Below, in pieces: positions 11,884 through 22,559 of a stretch of DNA of 64,000 nucleotides; positions within the stretch are counted from its first letter, which is position 1, and each line of letters begins with the position of its first letter. The notes beneath the pieces were generated by a model. The model saw nothing but the letters and a program-made list of their open reading frames with translations. It made no database searches and had not been told where the DNA came from. The stretch is from Massospora cicadina (Eukaryota > Entomophthoromycota > Entomophthoromycetes > Entomophthorales > Entomophthoraceae), in NCBI GenBank assembly GCA_022478985.1, contig JAKSZP010002714.1, forward strand, positions 154,968 through 218,967, read 5' to 3'. The position numbers were made by a program, and so were the translations under genes.

Positions 11884-12935
11884 ATGGGTGGCTCCCAGTA
11901 TAATAATGTTGGGACATGGAGAAAAATGAGTTCTCCTAGCGAATTTGAGCGAAAAACTGATGAAGATCAAGAGGAATCAATCCATATCATTTATTCATTT
12001 GATCCTATGGCAGAATTAAGATGGTTCCATGATTTTAGGTCTCTCGATGAAATGGGATTACTGGCTGGGGTGGCTGAAAGCATCAACCTATTGGTTGATT
12101 GGGAGCAGCTTGCTGATCTGCCGGAAGGGCAGAAGGAGGAGGTGCTTGAATTATTTGAGAAATATTGGGAAGTGTTTGCTCAGGACAACCACAATTTGGG
12201 ATGCACATGAGACATAATTCACAAGGTCGACACCAGGGAAAATCTACTAATAAGGATGAGACCAATATGAAGATCAAAAGCCGCTGAAGCAGTAGTGGAG
12301 GCTGAGATCAGCAAACTAGTGAAGCATGGGCTTCTAGTTCCATCATCAAGTCCCTGGGCAAGTCTGATTCTGATTGTGAAGAATAAGGATGGATCAAAAT
12401 GGGTGGTGATTGGCTATCAGAGTATGAACAAAATTATGAAGAAGGATTCATATCCCCTACCAAGGATCAAAGATGCGCTGGATTAATTAGGAGAAGTGAA
12501 GTATTTCTCCATGATGGATCTAAGCTCAGGATACTGGCAGATCTACTTGCCAGAAAAAGACTAAGAAAAATGTGAAATTATTACCGCGCAGGGGTTATAC
12601 CAGCCAACGAGGATGCCCTAGGGTCTTTGAAATGTGCCCACAACGTTCCAGAGGGCCATGGAAGCTATATTAAGCGGCCTGAAGTTGTTATGCATCCTGG
12701 TGTATCTGGACGATATCAATGTATTTAGTAGAACGTTTACTGACCACCTCCATCACTTGGAAGAAGTTTTTAAGAGACTGTCCATGGCTAACCTGAAGAT
12801 CAAGCCAAGGAAGTGCCACTTATTCAAGAAAGAGTTGGAGTACTTGGGATTTGTGATCAACGCAAATGGATTGCAGATGCAAACCCAGAAGATAGCAACT
12901 ATAGAGCATATGGCTGTACCAAAGAGTTTCTAAGA
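11884..12935 (+). pseudogene. E2 reverse transcriptase
   Basis: The pre-RT segment LELFEKYWEVFAQD occurs at about 12150-12185. The RT fingers follow (LVKHGLLVPSSSPWASLIL, 12310-12370), then the palm with FSMMDLSSGYWQIYLPEKD (first catalytic Asp, about 12510-12560). ILVYLDDINVFSRTF holds the YLDD box at 12703-12714. The thumb follows (KCHLFKKELEYLGFVI). Stops at 12484 and 12561, and a frame change near 12610, inactivate it. Both stops read as one transition from a sense codon (CAA). Confidence 0.9.
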
Positions 12936-12989
12936 CATCTAAGTATTCCTTGGGATGGTCAGATACCGTAGAAAATTTATTTGGGACTT

Positions 12990-13520
12990 TGCCCAAAATA
13001 GCTGAGCCTTTATTTCATCTATTAAAGGATCCAAAAAAGGATTTATATGAAATGGAGAGGCCCAGTACTCCTTTGATGAGTTATGCCAGTATTTGATAGA
13101 TTTGCCAATTCTGAAATATCCGAATTTTGATCAGGAGTTTATCATTCATACTGATGCTTCGTTGATGGCGATTGGCGCCATACTGAGCCAAGTAGATGAA
13201 CTTGGGGATGAGGATATGGTGGCATATGTGAGCCGGACACTCTCAGCCACTGAGAGGAACTACAACGTGACTGGCATAAATGCCTTGCGGTCATTTACAC
13301 ATGTAAGCAGTTTCAGGTGTATGTCCATGGAACGCACTTCAAGGTGGTGATGGACCACTCTTCGCTGCACTGGCTGCACAATCTAAGGAGACTGAAAGGA
13401 CAACTAGCCTGATGGGCACTTAAGCTTCAGGTTTACAATTATGAGATAGTCCATTGAGCGGGGGCTTCTCATCAGAACGTGGATAGCTTATTGCGGTTGC
13501 CAATGGTCCAGCTGGTATAC
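12990..13520 (+). pseudogene. E2 RNase H domain
   Basis: The frame 13093-13350 shows FIIHTDASLMAIGAILSQVD (catalytic TDAS), VSRTLSATERNYNV, then a frameshift into MDHSSLHWLHNLRRLKGQLA (DHSSL block) and WALKLQVYNYEIVH. Stops at about 13411 and 13457 sit where CGA is expected (W-A-L after RxA, and HRxG). The domain follows RT directly, as in all gypsy pol. Confidence 0.88.
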
Positions 13521-13679
13521 CTGCAGGCGGATGAGCTATTCCAGAGAACGGTTGAAGGAATAATCGAGGATGAGCCTCAAGAAATCCATTTTGCACTTCA
13601 AAAGCGATGGAAAACACTGAGACTATGGATGGACAAGTATTCAAGATGATCAACGGGAAGAGGCTATTATTCCCAAAAC

Positions 13680-14752
13680 CATCAGAAAGAGCAGCAATAG
13701 TACAAGTGGCTCACAAGGTTGTCAGGCATGGAGGCCTGTGAAAAACTTTGGCCATATTTGCAAGTATTATTACTGGGAATCAATTAACTATGATTTCACG
13801 GATTATCTGGCTTGTTGGTGGAATGCCAGCTGCATAAACCACACAAGAACACAACTGGATACCAGCTGGTCTGACCTGGATTCACCTGGAACATGGTATC
13901 CATTGACATGAAGGGACTATTGGTGATGAGCACAGGCGGAGTCAAGTACATCATAGTAGCCATCAACCATCTGATGAGATGGGTCAAAATGAAAGCCCTA
14001 ACCAGAGTTGACGCTACTAGTACTGCGAGATTCATCCTGGATCAAGTAGTATACCAGCATGGATGTCCGCAAGTCCTACTGAGTGACTATGGGACCAGCT
14101 TCACATCTAATGTGATCCCAAAACTAAATGAAATAATGGGGATCCGAGGAGTCATGTCAGTACCATACCGGCCAGAGATGAACAGACTGGTAGAACTGGT
14201 CAATGGGACGCTGGCCGCGATGCTAAGGAAGCTAGTCGCAGGGAGAACTTCCTCATGGGGAATGTACCTGAGTTTTGTGACATTCGCCTACAACATTAGT
14301 CATCACATGGCGATGGGAAAGACACTATTTGAATTACTATATGGGAGGAAGACGCGTTGCACCAATATTATATTCAGTAGTAGAACCTACGTCAGGGATG
14401 AGTACTGAGCAATACTTGAACTGACTGACGAGTATCCTGATCAATATGCAATCATAAGCATTTGATACAACCTTGAAGAAAAGGATATGAGCGAAGTTAA
14501 CGGGTGATAAGAACTGACAGGCATTAGATAAATATCAAATAGTAGAAAGAGTCGCTATTGTGATACGCATAGTTTCAGATAAAGAAACAAATTGGATGCA
14601 TTGTGGTCAGGTCCATTTGAAGTAATTGCCAAGACAGCAACCAATGCTTACTCCATCAAGAATCTCTTGGATGGAAGTTTTATAAATCGATTCATTGCTA
14701 AGTATCTAAAGCATTGGATTGAGGAAAAAATAAAAGATTTCCCAAAGGACTG
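13680..14752 (+). pseudogene. E2 integrase
   Basis: The zinc-binding start is near 13690-13740 (AHKVVRHGGL). The catalytic core is in the frame 13893-14408: MVSIDMKGL (first Asp), LLSDYGTSFTSNV (second Asp) and RLVELVNGTLAAM (third, Glu), so a D-D-E set is recognisable. The C-terminal GPF/Y module is at 14587-14752 (LDALWSGPFEVIAKTA) and ends in a TGA. Frameshifts separate the three modules. The intact 171-residue core is one of the better preserved pieces of this element. Confidence 0.9.
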
Positions 14753-14785
14753 ATGAACCATTAAGTTGATCATGTCCTGATGATT

Positions 14786-14920
14786 AGGTCAAGTCCAAAA
14801 AAAGGACCTCTGAACTAATCTAAGATGGTGTAGTCCGAAAAAAGGACCTCTGAACCATGGAAAACTTAGGTTTAAGTACCCTGGACCCAGTTTGGGGAAA
14901 AGATGGACCTCTGAACTGAA
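14786..14920 (+). repeat. Short direct repeats after E2 pol
   Basis: The phrase GGACCTCTGAAC occurs three times (with AAAAAAGGACCTCTGAAC twice, and GATGGACCTCTGAACTG once) at about 14805, 14845 and 14910, spaced by roughly 40-65 bp. They lie between the pol stop and the antisense frame. The function is unknown. They could be remnants of a tandem expansion. Confidence 0.6.
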
Positions 14921-15039
14921 ACAAGGTCAAGTCCCATAGAAAATAAGAATAAAAATAAAAATCGATAAAAAATATTGGAAAAAAAGATTTTAAAATGCAT
15001 AGATAAAAAAGCCAATATATCCTTTATAATTTTTATTTT

Positions 15040-16213
15040 TATTGGTTGTCCTCAGTATAGTAACGATTCTGCCTATGTCGCCTCTTGGGGGAGGGAGGAT
15101 GGATCGTGGTAGGAAGAAACAGCCCATCAAAATTGATATGCAATCTGACGCTTGCAAGGTCAAGACCTACACGAAACCACACTTGTTGAGCGGATGCTGA
15201 GACCTGAGAAAACGTGACTAGAGGAAGGGAAATTGAGATGTTGAAAGATGCCAATCGTGAAACCCTGGAGTGGGGAGGAAAACAGCAATAGAGAAAGAGG
15301 CAATGGTGAATAAACCTGAGTAATCCCAATAAGGCACTGGAGCTGGAAGATTTGTTTTGAGAGCCTGCTGACAGGCTTCATTGAGGACACTGGACATGTG
15401 AGCTGGCAACGAAGAGGGAATACTTGATGGGGGTTGTCAAATCATGACCCTTATTAATGCCATCAGCGGAAGATAGCAATAAAAAGCTCCAGAGAAGAGG
15501 TATTTTTGCAGAGAGTGGATTGCATCCTGCAAATGATGACTATGGGCTTCACGGAAGCTAAAGCTGAATGACTGGTGGAAGCCAGGTGAGGCTGGAAGCT
15601 TTGTTGACCAACTTTGAAGAACTTGGCCAGCAAAGCAAAGAGTATAAGAGGCAGTATCCTGATCCAGAAGGTTGTCCAGATCAGAGGGATTCAGCGCTAA
15701 TGTCAAAGCTTCAGTGAATTGGGCCCAGAGTTCAGCGTAGGGGAGCTCAAATTGTATGCTGTTCCCGATTGAGAGCTCAGAAACCAGTACAGAAGGTTTT
15801 TAGAATTGACTGATTCAGAAGAGGAATTCAGGAAGCAAGTCTGACCCAGCCAAGAACAAACTATCCAGAGTGACTGGCATGATCTATGGAGCATCGATGA
15901 TGATGTTTGGAGCATCAGAAAAAGGAGCTGAATCCAGGAGGGTTTCGAAGTCCAACTCTGGAATTGACTGCAATGGAAGAGTTGGCCGAGAGTTGTTCAA
16001 AATGACATAAAGCCTGGTTTTGGAGGGATTGGTTACCATTTCCAGTAATTCAATGGAAGGACTAGCCGCTTGTACCAGGCTAGGTGTATGAGTCCTGGAA
16101 AGACCATAGAAGAGGTTTCGTCAAGCATCCTTACTCATCTGCTGGAAGAGGCAGAGGTCTGGATTGGACAGAATGTTGAGGAGCTGCTGGTAGCGAGATT
16201 CTGAATTTGACAT
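15040..16213 (-). pseudogene. Antisense ORF of about 390 codons inside E2
   Basis: Reading the minus strand from the ATG at 16213, one single frame can be followed without any frameshift to about 15040. Seven stops interrupt it, including those at 16121-16123 (TGA), 15884-15886 (TAG), 15815-15817 (TGA) and 15800-15802 (TAA), and later ones near 15435, 15230 and 15171. Every stop is one C-to-T change from CGA, CAG or CAA. The product begins MSNSESRYQQLLNILSNPDL and is rich in Leu, Ser and Pro. A segment reads FAGQVLQSWSTKLP and another PYWDYSGLFTIASF. I recognise no domain. It points toward pol, from just inside the 3' LTR. Extra antisense genes between pol and the 3' LTR are known in some LTR elements, but I cannot assign this one. 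A cellular gene captured by the element is an alternative. Confidence 0.68.
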
Positions 16214-16240
16214 ATGAGCTGGATGAGAGGGGGATGTCAG

Positions 16241-16248
16241 AATTATAT
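16241..16248 (-). promoter_or_regulatory. Putative TATA box of the antisense ORF
   Basis: The minus strand reads CTATATAATT about 30 bp before the ATG at 16213. The spacing is short for a TATA box plus leader, but it is the only strong candidate in the 500 bp upstream. The assignment rests on position only. Confidence 0.35.
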
Positions 16249-16780
16249 AGAAGTTGACATTATGCACTCTATAATCCATTAGGCTCCAATTTCAGGAAAA
16301 TTAATCTCAAAATTAATGAGATAAGCTTTCTGAGGGAATAATTAAGAATGACTTACAGCCAACAGTTTATGAGCGAAATAATGAGGGTGAATAGAAATAG
16401 ATATTCTTAATCAAAAAATGAAATGAACATCAATGGCAAGAGTCTCCTGTATAGGATGAGGAGAGAATCAGGAATTCAAGGACGCTGGACCAAGAATCCT
16501 GAATATGACAGAGGGTCATATACCCTGATGGGGGAAAACTGGATCCTGGGACTAATATTGTCACAAGTAAATCGATCATCCTAACATGACAGAAGGTTGT
16601 GGGGACTGCACTCTGAGAAGGCGGTAGCAAGGAGGAAGAGGAAAAATGCCGTATGCTGAAGGTCATCCTGAGCAGCATCAAGTATTGATGAGTGTACTCC
16701 GCTTAAAGCAATGAAGTATTTGACCAGGTGTCTGAAGCGGTGTTCTCATGCCTGGTCCTTTTCTCACTGGAAATCTAGGC
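16249..16780. other. E2 internal sequence upstream of the antisense ORF
   Basis: Contains one minus-strand frame, 16430-16681, of 83 codons and no recognised domain. It could be an upstream exon or unrelated. No splice junction joining it to the frame at 16213 could be defined. Nothing else was seen. Confidence 0.4.
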
Positions 16781-16792
16781 AAGAGGGGGATG
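16781..16792 (+). other. E2 polypurine tract
   Basis: AAGAGGGGGATG lies directly before the 3' LTR (TGTTGGGC). It serves as plus-strand primer and confirms the plus orientation of E2. Confidence 0.85.
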
Positions 16793-17926
16793 TGTTGGGC
16801 TTTTTGCCCATATTCCCAGCCTGCTAGATTACCTGGTGTCACTAGGGGAAAATTCACTAAGGCGAAGTTTCTCAGAAATTAGTTGGCCTGAGTTTCAGAG
16901 GAGCTACATTTGGGGGATTTTGGGATATTCACCTGGTTGTATCCATCGGTGATCAATCCAGATGAATACCTAAGATCTCATAGGGCGGAGTGGCAGACGA
17001 AGTAGGGGCATCTGATAGTGATTAACTATCAGGTGTACCGATTGGGATTTGTCAGGTTTTATCACCAACTTATTGGGAATGAATAGTGAGTTGCAAGGCG
17101 AGTGATGCTGCCTGCAAAAAGTGAATTGATTGGTTGGTGAAGTGACCTGCTATAATGGGTAAAAAGTCCCATTACCTAAGCAGGTCACTAGCCAAATTTG
17201 GTTGGTTCACTTGGATCAAGAGAAAATGTTAGGGACACATTTTCTGACTCTTTCCATTTGAGGTCTCAAGGATGGGGAAGACCATTGCTGCCAAGATGAG
17301 GAAGGGTGATTCAATGGCAATGGCTGCTGTTTCATCGAAGAGGTTTCAACTGACGGTTAGACGACTGAATCCCTTACTATATAATTCCCTAGGATTCACT
17401 ATAATAAAGAACACATTGTAACCATCATTTAGTAAAACATTATTATTAGTATTATTAGCATTATTAGTTATATTATCGATTTGGTATATAGTTAGACTAT
17501 CAGCTTCCATTGTGACATTCCATCTCAAGGATATTATTGCAGAAGGCAATAATTGGAAGACTCTCAGAGAGAAGAGTAGAGATCTGAGCAGGGATCTAGA
17601 GATGAAGGGAACCACAATCAGGGTCTTCTGCCAACTGTGTGTTGGGCCAAAAGAGACTGTCACCAGGGTATCTGGACAAAAATTGGGTGGACAGGAATAT
17701 AGGGGTATAAATCCCTATGAGTACGACTTATCAAGTATTTAATTGGAAGTACTGGCCGAAGCGTTGGGCCTAATAATAGTTCAAACTCAACTACGGATAA
17801 TAGTCTCCATACTATTATTGGATAATACATTCTATACAACGTGAAGTGCACAAGGAAATCAAACCTGTGCAGTAAAAAGGTTACTGAGTTGACAACCAAT
17901 AATCAACCAAGAGTAAATTAGATATA
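16793..17926 (+). repeat. E2 3' LTR
   Basis: A direct repeat of 8372-9533, running from TGTTGGGC to ...TTAGATATA, followed by the target duplication GGAGG at 17927-17931. It lacks the 27-bp segment present in the 5' copy. The same family supplies the solo LTR at 56018-57118. Confidence 0.92.
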
Positions 17927-17931
17927 GGAGG

Positions 17932-18228
17932 ATATGATTTTTTTTCTGGGAATTGGTTTTTCCCTCCATAAAAGTCTCATACACAAAGAGGAATGAGGCA
18001 ATGCTACCCCCACCTGGGGTAAATTTGTCACTGAAAGGGGGTTTGGTAGTAATTAAAGCCTCATGAGAGGCTTGGCAAATGCGCTGTTCAAGAGATTTAA
18101 TTCAAGACAATGTGCGGGCTAGCTTCTGTGATAAAGCATCCAGCTGAGGTTCAGAGGCAGCGGGGAGGTTGTGAGGGTTAATTACCCCAATACCTTCATT
18201 TTTGATTAAGTGTTTTTGCGGTGAAGTA
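17932..18228 (-). pseudogene. E1 gag, N-terminal part
   Basis: This piece joins 8366 across the E2 insertion. On the minus strand, the codons around 17985-18050 match the E3/E7 capsid segment (FKxxFxxGxxxxAxxLxxx) that precedes the insertion point. The region between it and the primer-binding site would be the gag start. No clean open frame remains. Confidence 0.65.
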
Positions 18229-18246
18229 CCCCTGTAGTGAGCACCG
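18229..18246 (-). other. E1 primer-binding site
   Basis: Reads CGGTGCTCACTACAGGGG on the minus strand, two bases after the 5' LTR. It differs from the E2/E3/E4 version only at the first base (C for T), which would unpair the terminal A of the tRNA CCA end. Confidence 0.8.
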
Positions 18247-18248
18247 AT

Positions 18249-18998
18249 TGTTGGAATCCAGGAGATAGGGACGTTTGCTGGTGCTAATTGCCTAAGATTT
18301 CAACAATTATTAGAAGGAGAAGTTACACTATCTACTTCTGATTATTACATTTTGATGGGGGTTATTTGACCACTTTCATTTAAAATATGGGAAAATTTGA
18401 TAATATTAAAAGTTGGGGTTTTCAGATTTTTATTAAGTGACGCGATAATAAATAAAAATGAACCCTCTCAATAACCAGCTGCTTAGTATTTAAACCATAT
18501 TGAGGCTCAAAGTGATTCGTACAAGAAATTCATGATAAGCTAAGCACTTCCAAATTAGGTAATATGGGCTGTTGACCTATCAGATCATTTGAGACTCACC
18601 TCGCTTCAATGTGAGGGCATATGGTGAGTTGAAAGCTGGGAAGATGAACCCGTGAAGCAGGGATTTTATATATTTAGAACAATAAGAAGGTGGGAAAATA
18701 TTTTCCCTGATGGGACCCCTCTAGGGCTATAAAAGGGGCTGATCTCCGTGATGGAGTTTGACATAATTTAAATAAAGGCTTTGAAGGGTCCTCATAATGT
18801 CTCACCTGATTCTGCTACTGATTTGGCGTAACCCTTCTACTAACCATAGGCCTATTTAGCCGAGGAGTGGGTATAATTGCATTACTCTGGGAGTCCAGAT
18901 TCCACCAAGAATTGGATAGGCCTTTCATATTAGGAAAATCGGAGCTATTCTCCTCCAAACTATTTTTACTTACTAGTTGAACAGCTGTTTGTCTGACA
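18249..18998 (-). repeat. E1 5' LTR
   Basis: About 750 bp, the partner of 2943-3696. On the minus strand it starts TGTCAGACAAACAGC, a start shared with the E3/E4/E5 LTRs (TGTCAGACATTC), so the families are related. It is followed by the duplication GGGGC at 18999-19003. It carries the antisense TATAAAAG at 18728-18735. Confidence 0.92.
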
Positions 18999-19003
18999 GG
19001 GGC

Positions 19004-21056
19004 TGCAATGGCTTTTTTCTTTGCCAGGTTGTTTGTTACATTTGCATCCCATCGGCACTTCTTTATCACTTACCTCCCAGCCAATTTAAAAGTTGTTTAA
19101 GCGGCAATGCCTCTGGCATTATGGCTTGCCTTTTGGGCGCTTTTGCAACCTGGCTGGAAGTCCAATTTAAACTTTATATCTCGTTTCCATGACACCGACC
19201 CCATTCTATGTGCAAACCTAGGAATATTTGCAACTAGAGGATAACTAGAGATTCTAGTTCCAAAAGAACAGGATGGTAACCACCCAAACCCTATTTTCCC
19301 TATATGGCCAATGCCTTCACTTTGAACGTACTTACTGTTTTGTTAATCCATTTCTAAATTTCTCTAAATAAAAAAATCTGTCTACTGAATTTTATGTTAA
19401 ACCATTTTAATAGCATTTTGAGCATCATACAATGCATCATGGCCAACAGCCTCCCATTGAAACAGTTGAGCTTTAGTCAGATAGAGAGCCTTTGGAAATC
19501 AGAAAATTGACCAGATGAATTCCTCTCAGTTTCTTAAATTAGGAGGTTTGTTTAGTTGGGCATGTCTGCCAATTAGTTACCTAATTTTGATAATATAATA
19601 ATATCGATGTTACCAAGATAAGCTTCCTTTATGGTTGAATTGAGCTAAAATAAAGTATTGGGAACAATCCCCAATAGCAATTTTTAATTATCAATTACCC
19701 GGAAATTTAGGCGATGTTGATTGAATTATTTTTTAATTTATTCAGGTTTATGATAAATTGCCAAATTGATGCCTGAGTATTTGAGATTACTGGCAACTAA
19801 TACCAAGGATAATCAGATTGAGGATTCACTGGTGACTTATGTCAAGGTATAATCAAATTATATAATATTTTGGGATTTACGGCAACTTACGTCAAGATAA
19901 TTGTATTTCCAGCTTTGATGCTGAGGGTTCCAAGAAATGGGCATTTGGTTTCCAATTTTAACGTCCAGGGTTCAGAATTACTGGCGACAAGGTTGAGGAT
20001 ATCTGACTAAAGTTAAATTTTATAATATATTATGATTAAAACATCAACTGATGCCAGGAATGAATAAGATTAATATTTGGCATTTGATTAGAAGAAAAAC
20101 TTGATAGAATGGTGTTAGTAGAAGTGTTGATGATAAGTTGGTTTGCTGGCACTAAATACAATGATTTTTGATAGGCAGACAGCATATTTCCAGAAAAACA
20201 CCTAAGTATATAACCTTGATTTCCTCTTAATAAAGATCATTTTCCGTCTACTCTTCATTGTTTCAAGATGACTTAATCCTTTTCAGGGGAGGGTAAGACT
20301 GAAGTTCCCCAAAGGTTGGTTTTTGGTGAGTGCTCCTAAGAGTGCTCATCACTACCAACTCCCATACTAGGAGCTAAAAGGAAGCCCTTCGTTGACTTTT
20401 CAACCAGATACTAAAATTAGGGGCTGATGGGCTTTAACCATGAGAGGGATAATAAGACAGAGCAGAGAATCACCCCAGATGGATGTAGGGCTAGCTGTGT
20501 GCCTCCCAAAGGGTTAATTATGCCACGGTGAAGTTGTTGGTCTGCTGGGCTGGGGAGATGCACTGCAGAATTTTAGTGAAGAGTATGCCAATGAAGACGA
20601 AACAACAAGGATAACTGTCCTAATACTGTTAGCCTGGCACACTAATGGCTCCCTTATGTAGCAGATGCAAAATCTGTAATAAGGACCATCTTTCTCCTTG
20701 TTGCTTGATGCCTCAGGTAATTCTAAGAACTTTTCTTTACTCAAAAACGTGAACTTGGGATCATCTGGTCCTTACAGCATAAGTTAAAAATTCAGAACAG
20801 TATACTAATTTTTCTCTTTTTTGATAAGAGTGATGGATGAATAAAGCGATAACCAAGCGTCATGGAAGCAGCTATTAAAACTATGACTATCCTGCCAGTC
20901 TGGAGTATAGAGACCCAAAATACAAACCAGATTACCATGGGTATAGCTGACTATATTACCTTACATTTTATTAGGAATAAAGAGGTCTTGGTGTTAGTGA
21001 CTGGTGATGAGGATTAGCAATACAACAGTGTTGCAAATGGTTTGAACAGCCATAAG
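19004..21056. other. No gene recognised
   Basis: Two kilobases of mostly AT-rich sequence outside any defined element. Short frames at 18977-19192 and 20514-20744 show no domain, and the first crosses the E1 boundary. I saw no LTR, tRNA, SINE or LINE homology with the rest of the window. It may be host spacer DNA or an ancient transposon beyond recognition. Confidence 0.5.
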
Positions 21057-21072
21057 TTTATGCATATATCTA
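21057..21072. repeat. LINE A target duplication (3' side)
   Basis: TTTATGCATATATCTA, repeated exactly at 26304-26319 beyond the 5' end of the LINE. A 16-bp duplication is typical of target-primed reverse transcription and defines both ends of LINE A. Confidence 0.92.
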
Positions 21073-21119
21073 ATTTATTTAACTGAGGTAAGCCGACCAA
21101 GGGGACAGACATTACTGAA
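21073..21119 (-). other. LINE A 3' tail shared with the SINEs
   Basis: The last ~45 bases of LINE A match the 3' ends of SINE copies S1 (26589-26633), S3 (42431-42474) and part of S2 (36748-36780). Against S1, about 42 of 45 positions agree, with a one-base gap. This is the expected recognition element of a LINE RT that tests its template's 3' end. LINE B copies have only a weakly similar end. Confidence 0.82.
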
Positions 21120-21341
21120 TATAAGTGAAACTAAGAGAATAACTAAGAAATATAAAAATTGGGCACCCCAGAGTACTCAAGTTACCCCTGTTGCCAGCGG
21201 GACTGCCAGGTATGGGGGGTTGGTGCACTACTCGAGGGTTTCCCCTGCTATGGAGCAGGTGTGAAGGAAAGGGTCTGTGTGGAGGAACCAGAGTGGGAAC
21301 CATGATTCTATGAGCGTTTTTTGTCTTGGTCTCATATATTC

Positions 21342-22240
21342 TTAGAGCCAGGCTTGAAAGTGCTCTAGTAAGTGGACATGGAATCTGTTAATAATCCCAT
21401 GAATGGTTGGGACCATTCCCTTGAACACATCTAATGCAATTGTGTGTATTGTCCACATTGCAATGGGTATTATTAGGGAACGGAGGGTAGATGGGATTGG
21501 TGACTCAATCTGGAGCGCGAAGATACTCGTTGATATCGAGAATTCCTGTTCGTTTTGAATCTTGAGCAGGCGTGCAACTTTCTGCCATATAGCTTTGGTT
21601 GGGGGGCATGTTTCTAGGCGGTGATGTAGGGATCCCTCCCCTCCACATACTGCACATGTTTTGTGGAGGGAGTTGGAGCGGTCCGCTGTCCTATAGGTCC
21701 TTCTCAAACAGCGCCTGGCGTTTGCTCTTATCCTTGGCTGTAGGAGTGGGTGGTGAGTCATTTTCCACATTGCCTTCTGTGTGGTTAAATCATAGGGAAT
21801 GTCCAGCATATCTAGGTATTCTATCCTAGCTATGCTTGGGTTTGTTGCGAGCATATCCCTCTGGGGGTGGTTTTCTGGGTTTATTAATTTGAATTGGGGG
21901 CTGGGTCGTCCCCTTCCCTGCATAGTACCCATGTTCTCTATGGTCCATCCCATATGGCGGATAGTTCGGAGGATATGTCTGAAATGAGGGGAGGTTCCAC
22001 GCGGACCCGTTGCAGTAGGGTGCTTGGCAAGGTATGAAAGTAGTCTGGGTGAATATGTGGGCTGGTTAATTTGAGCGCCTGTGCAAAGTTAGTCCTTGCT
22101 GCTCTGGACCAATGTTGTTGCGGGAGGTCTGGAGCAAGGATTTCTTTTATCCAGGTACCTAGGATGTGATTGGCATGGCTCTCAAAATCTATTAGTCCCA
22201 TGCCTCCGCTTGAGCGTGGGCCAAATAGTGTTTCCATTCA
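21342..22240 (-). pseudogene. LINE A ORF2 C-terminus with zinc finger
   Basis: The frame 21938-22237 shows FGPRSSGGMGLIDFESHANH, a conserved post-RT block. The frame 21342-21953 contains ANARRCLRRTYRTADRSN and then CAVCGGEGSLHHRLETC, a C-x2-C...H-x4-C finger of the zf-RVT type known at the end of many L1-like ORF2 proteins. It helps bind template RNA or target DNA. A frameshift near 21945 separates the two pieces. Confidence 0.85.
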
Positions 22241-22559
22241 TATAGGAGGGTGAGAGTTGGGCCACAGCCAGCCCTGGATAAGCGCGCGGATTATAGTTAT
22301 AAAGGTAGGTGAGAAGGCGATCGCGTGGGCTGGGTACCATAGTATTAGGAGGATGAGCGAGTTAGCAACTGGAATTCGTCCGTTAGTCCTGGGGTTCTCC
22401 CCTTGAGGGAGGCGACGCGTTTGGATACCCGTTGTAACAGGTTAATTTCCATTGTCTCATTAGCATATCCCCCTGATTCTAGCCAGATTCCAAGGTGTCA
22501 GACAGGAGTGGTGGTGGGAGGTGTTGCAAAGGGTAATATAATTAGGTTTTTTCTTCGAG

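Larger units (their letters stand above)
8372..17926 (+). mobile_element. Gypsy LTR retrotransposon E2, complete in structure
   Basis: A 9.55-kb element on the plus strand with LTRs of 1162 and 1134 bp, a primer-binding site, gag with a zinc knuckle, protease, RT, RNase H, integrase, a long non-pol segment, a polypurine tract and a 5-bp duplication. The segment between pol and the 3' LTR (14.75-16.78 kb) is about 2 kb, unusually long, and holds an antisense reading frame. Pol contains many stops. The LTRs look very similar by eye, so the insertion is not very old. Several pol stops can be explained by CGA to TGA and CAA to TAA, which suggests cytosine-directed decay. Confidence 0.94.
2943..18998 (-). 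mobile_element. Gypsy LTR retrotransposon E1 (interrupted by E2)
   Basis: A Ty3/gypsy element reading leftward, with LTRs at 18249-18998 (5') and 2943-3696 (3'). The LTRs end TG...CA, and the element is flanked by the 5-bp duplication GGGGC at 2938-2942 and 18999-19003. The internal order is primer-binding site, gag, protease, RT, RNase H, integrase, polypurine tract, as expected for gypsy. Element E2 sits inside gag with its own duplication, which makes E1 the older insertion. Without E2 the element is about 6.5 kb. Every enzymatic domain is broken by stops or frameshifts, so it is not autonomous now. Confidence 0.92.

Noticed and set aside
20514..20744. Small host gene
   Set aside because: 76 codons, minus strand, no domain, no promoter or intron pattern that I could support.
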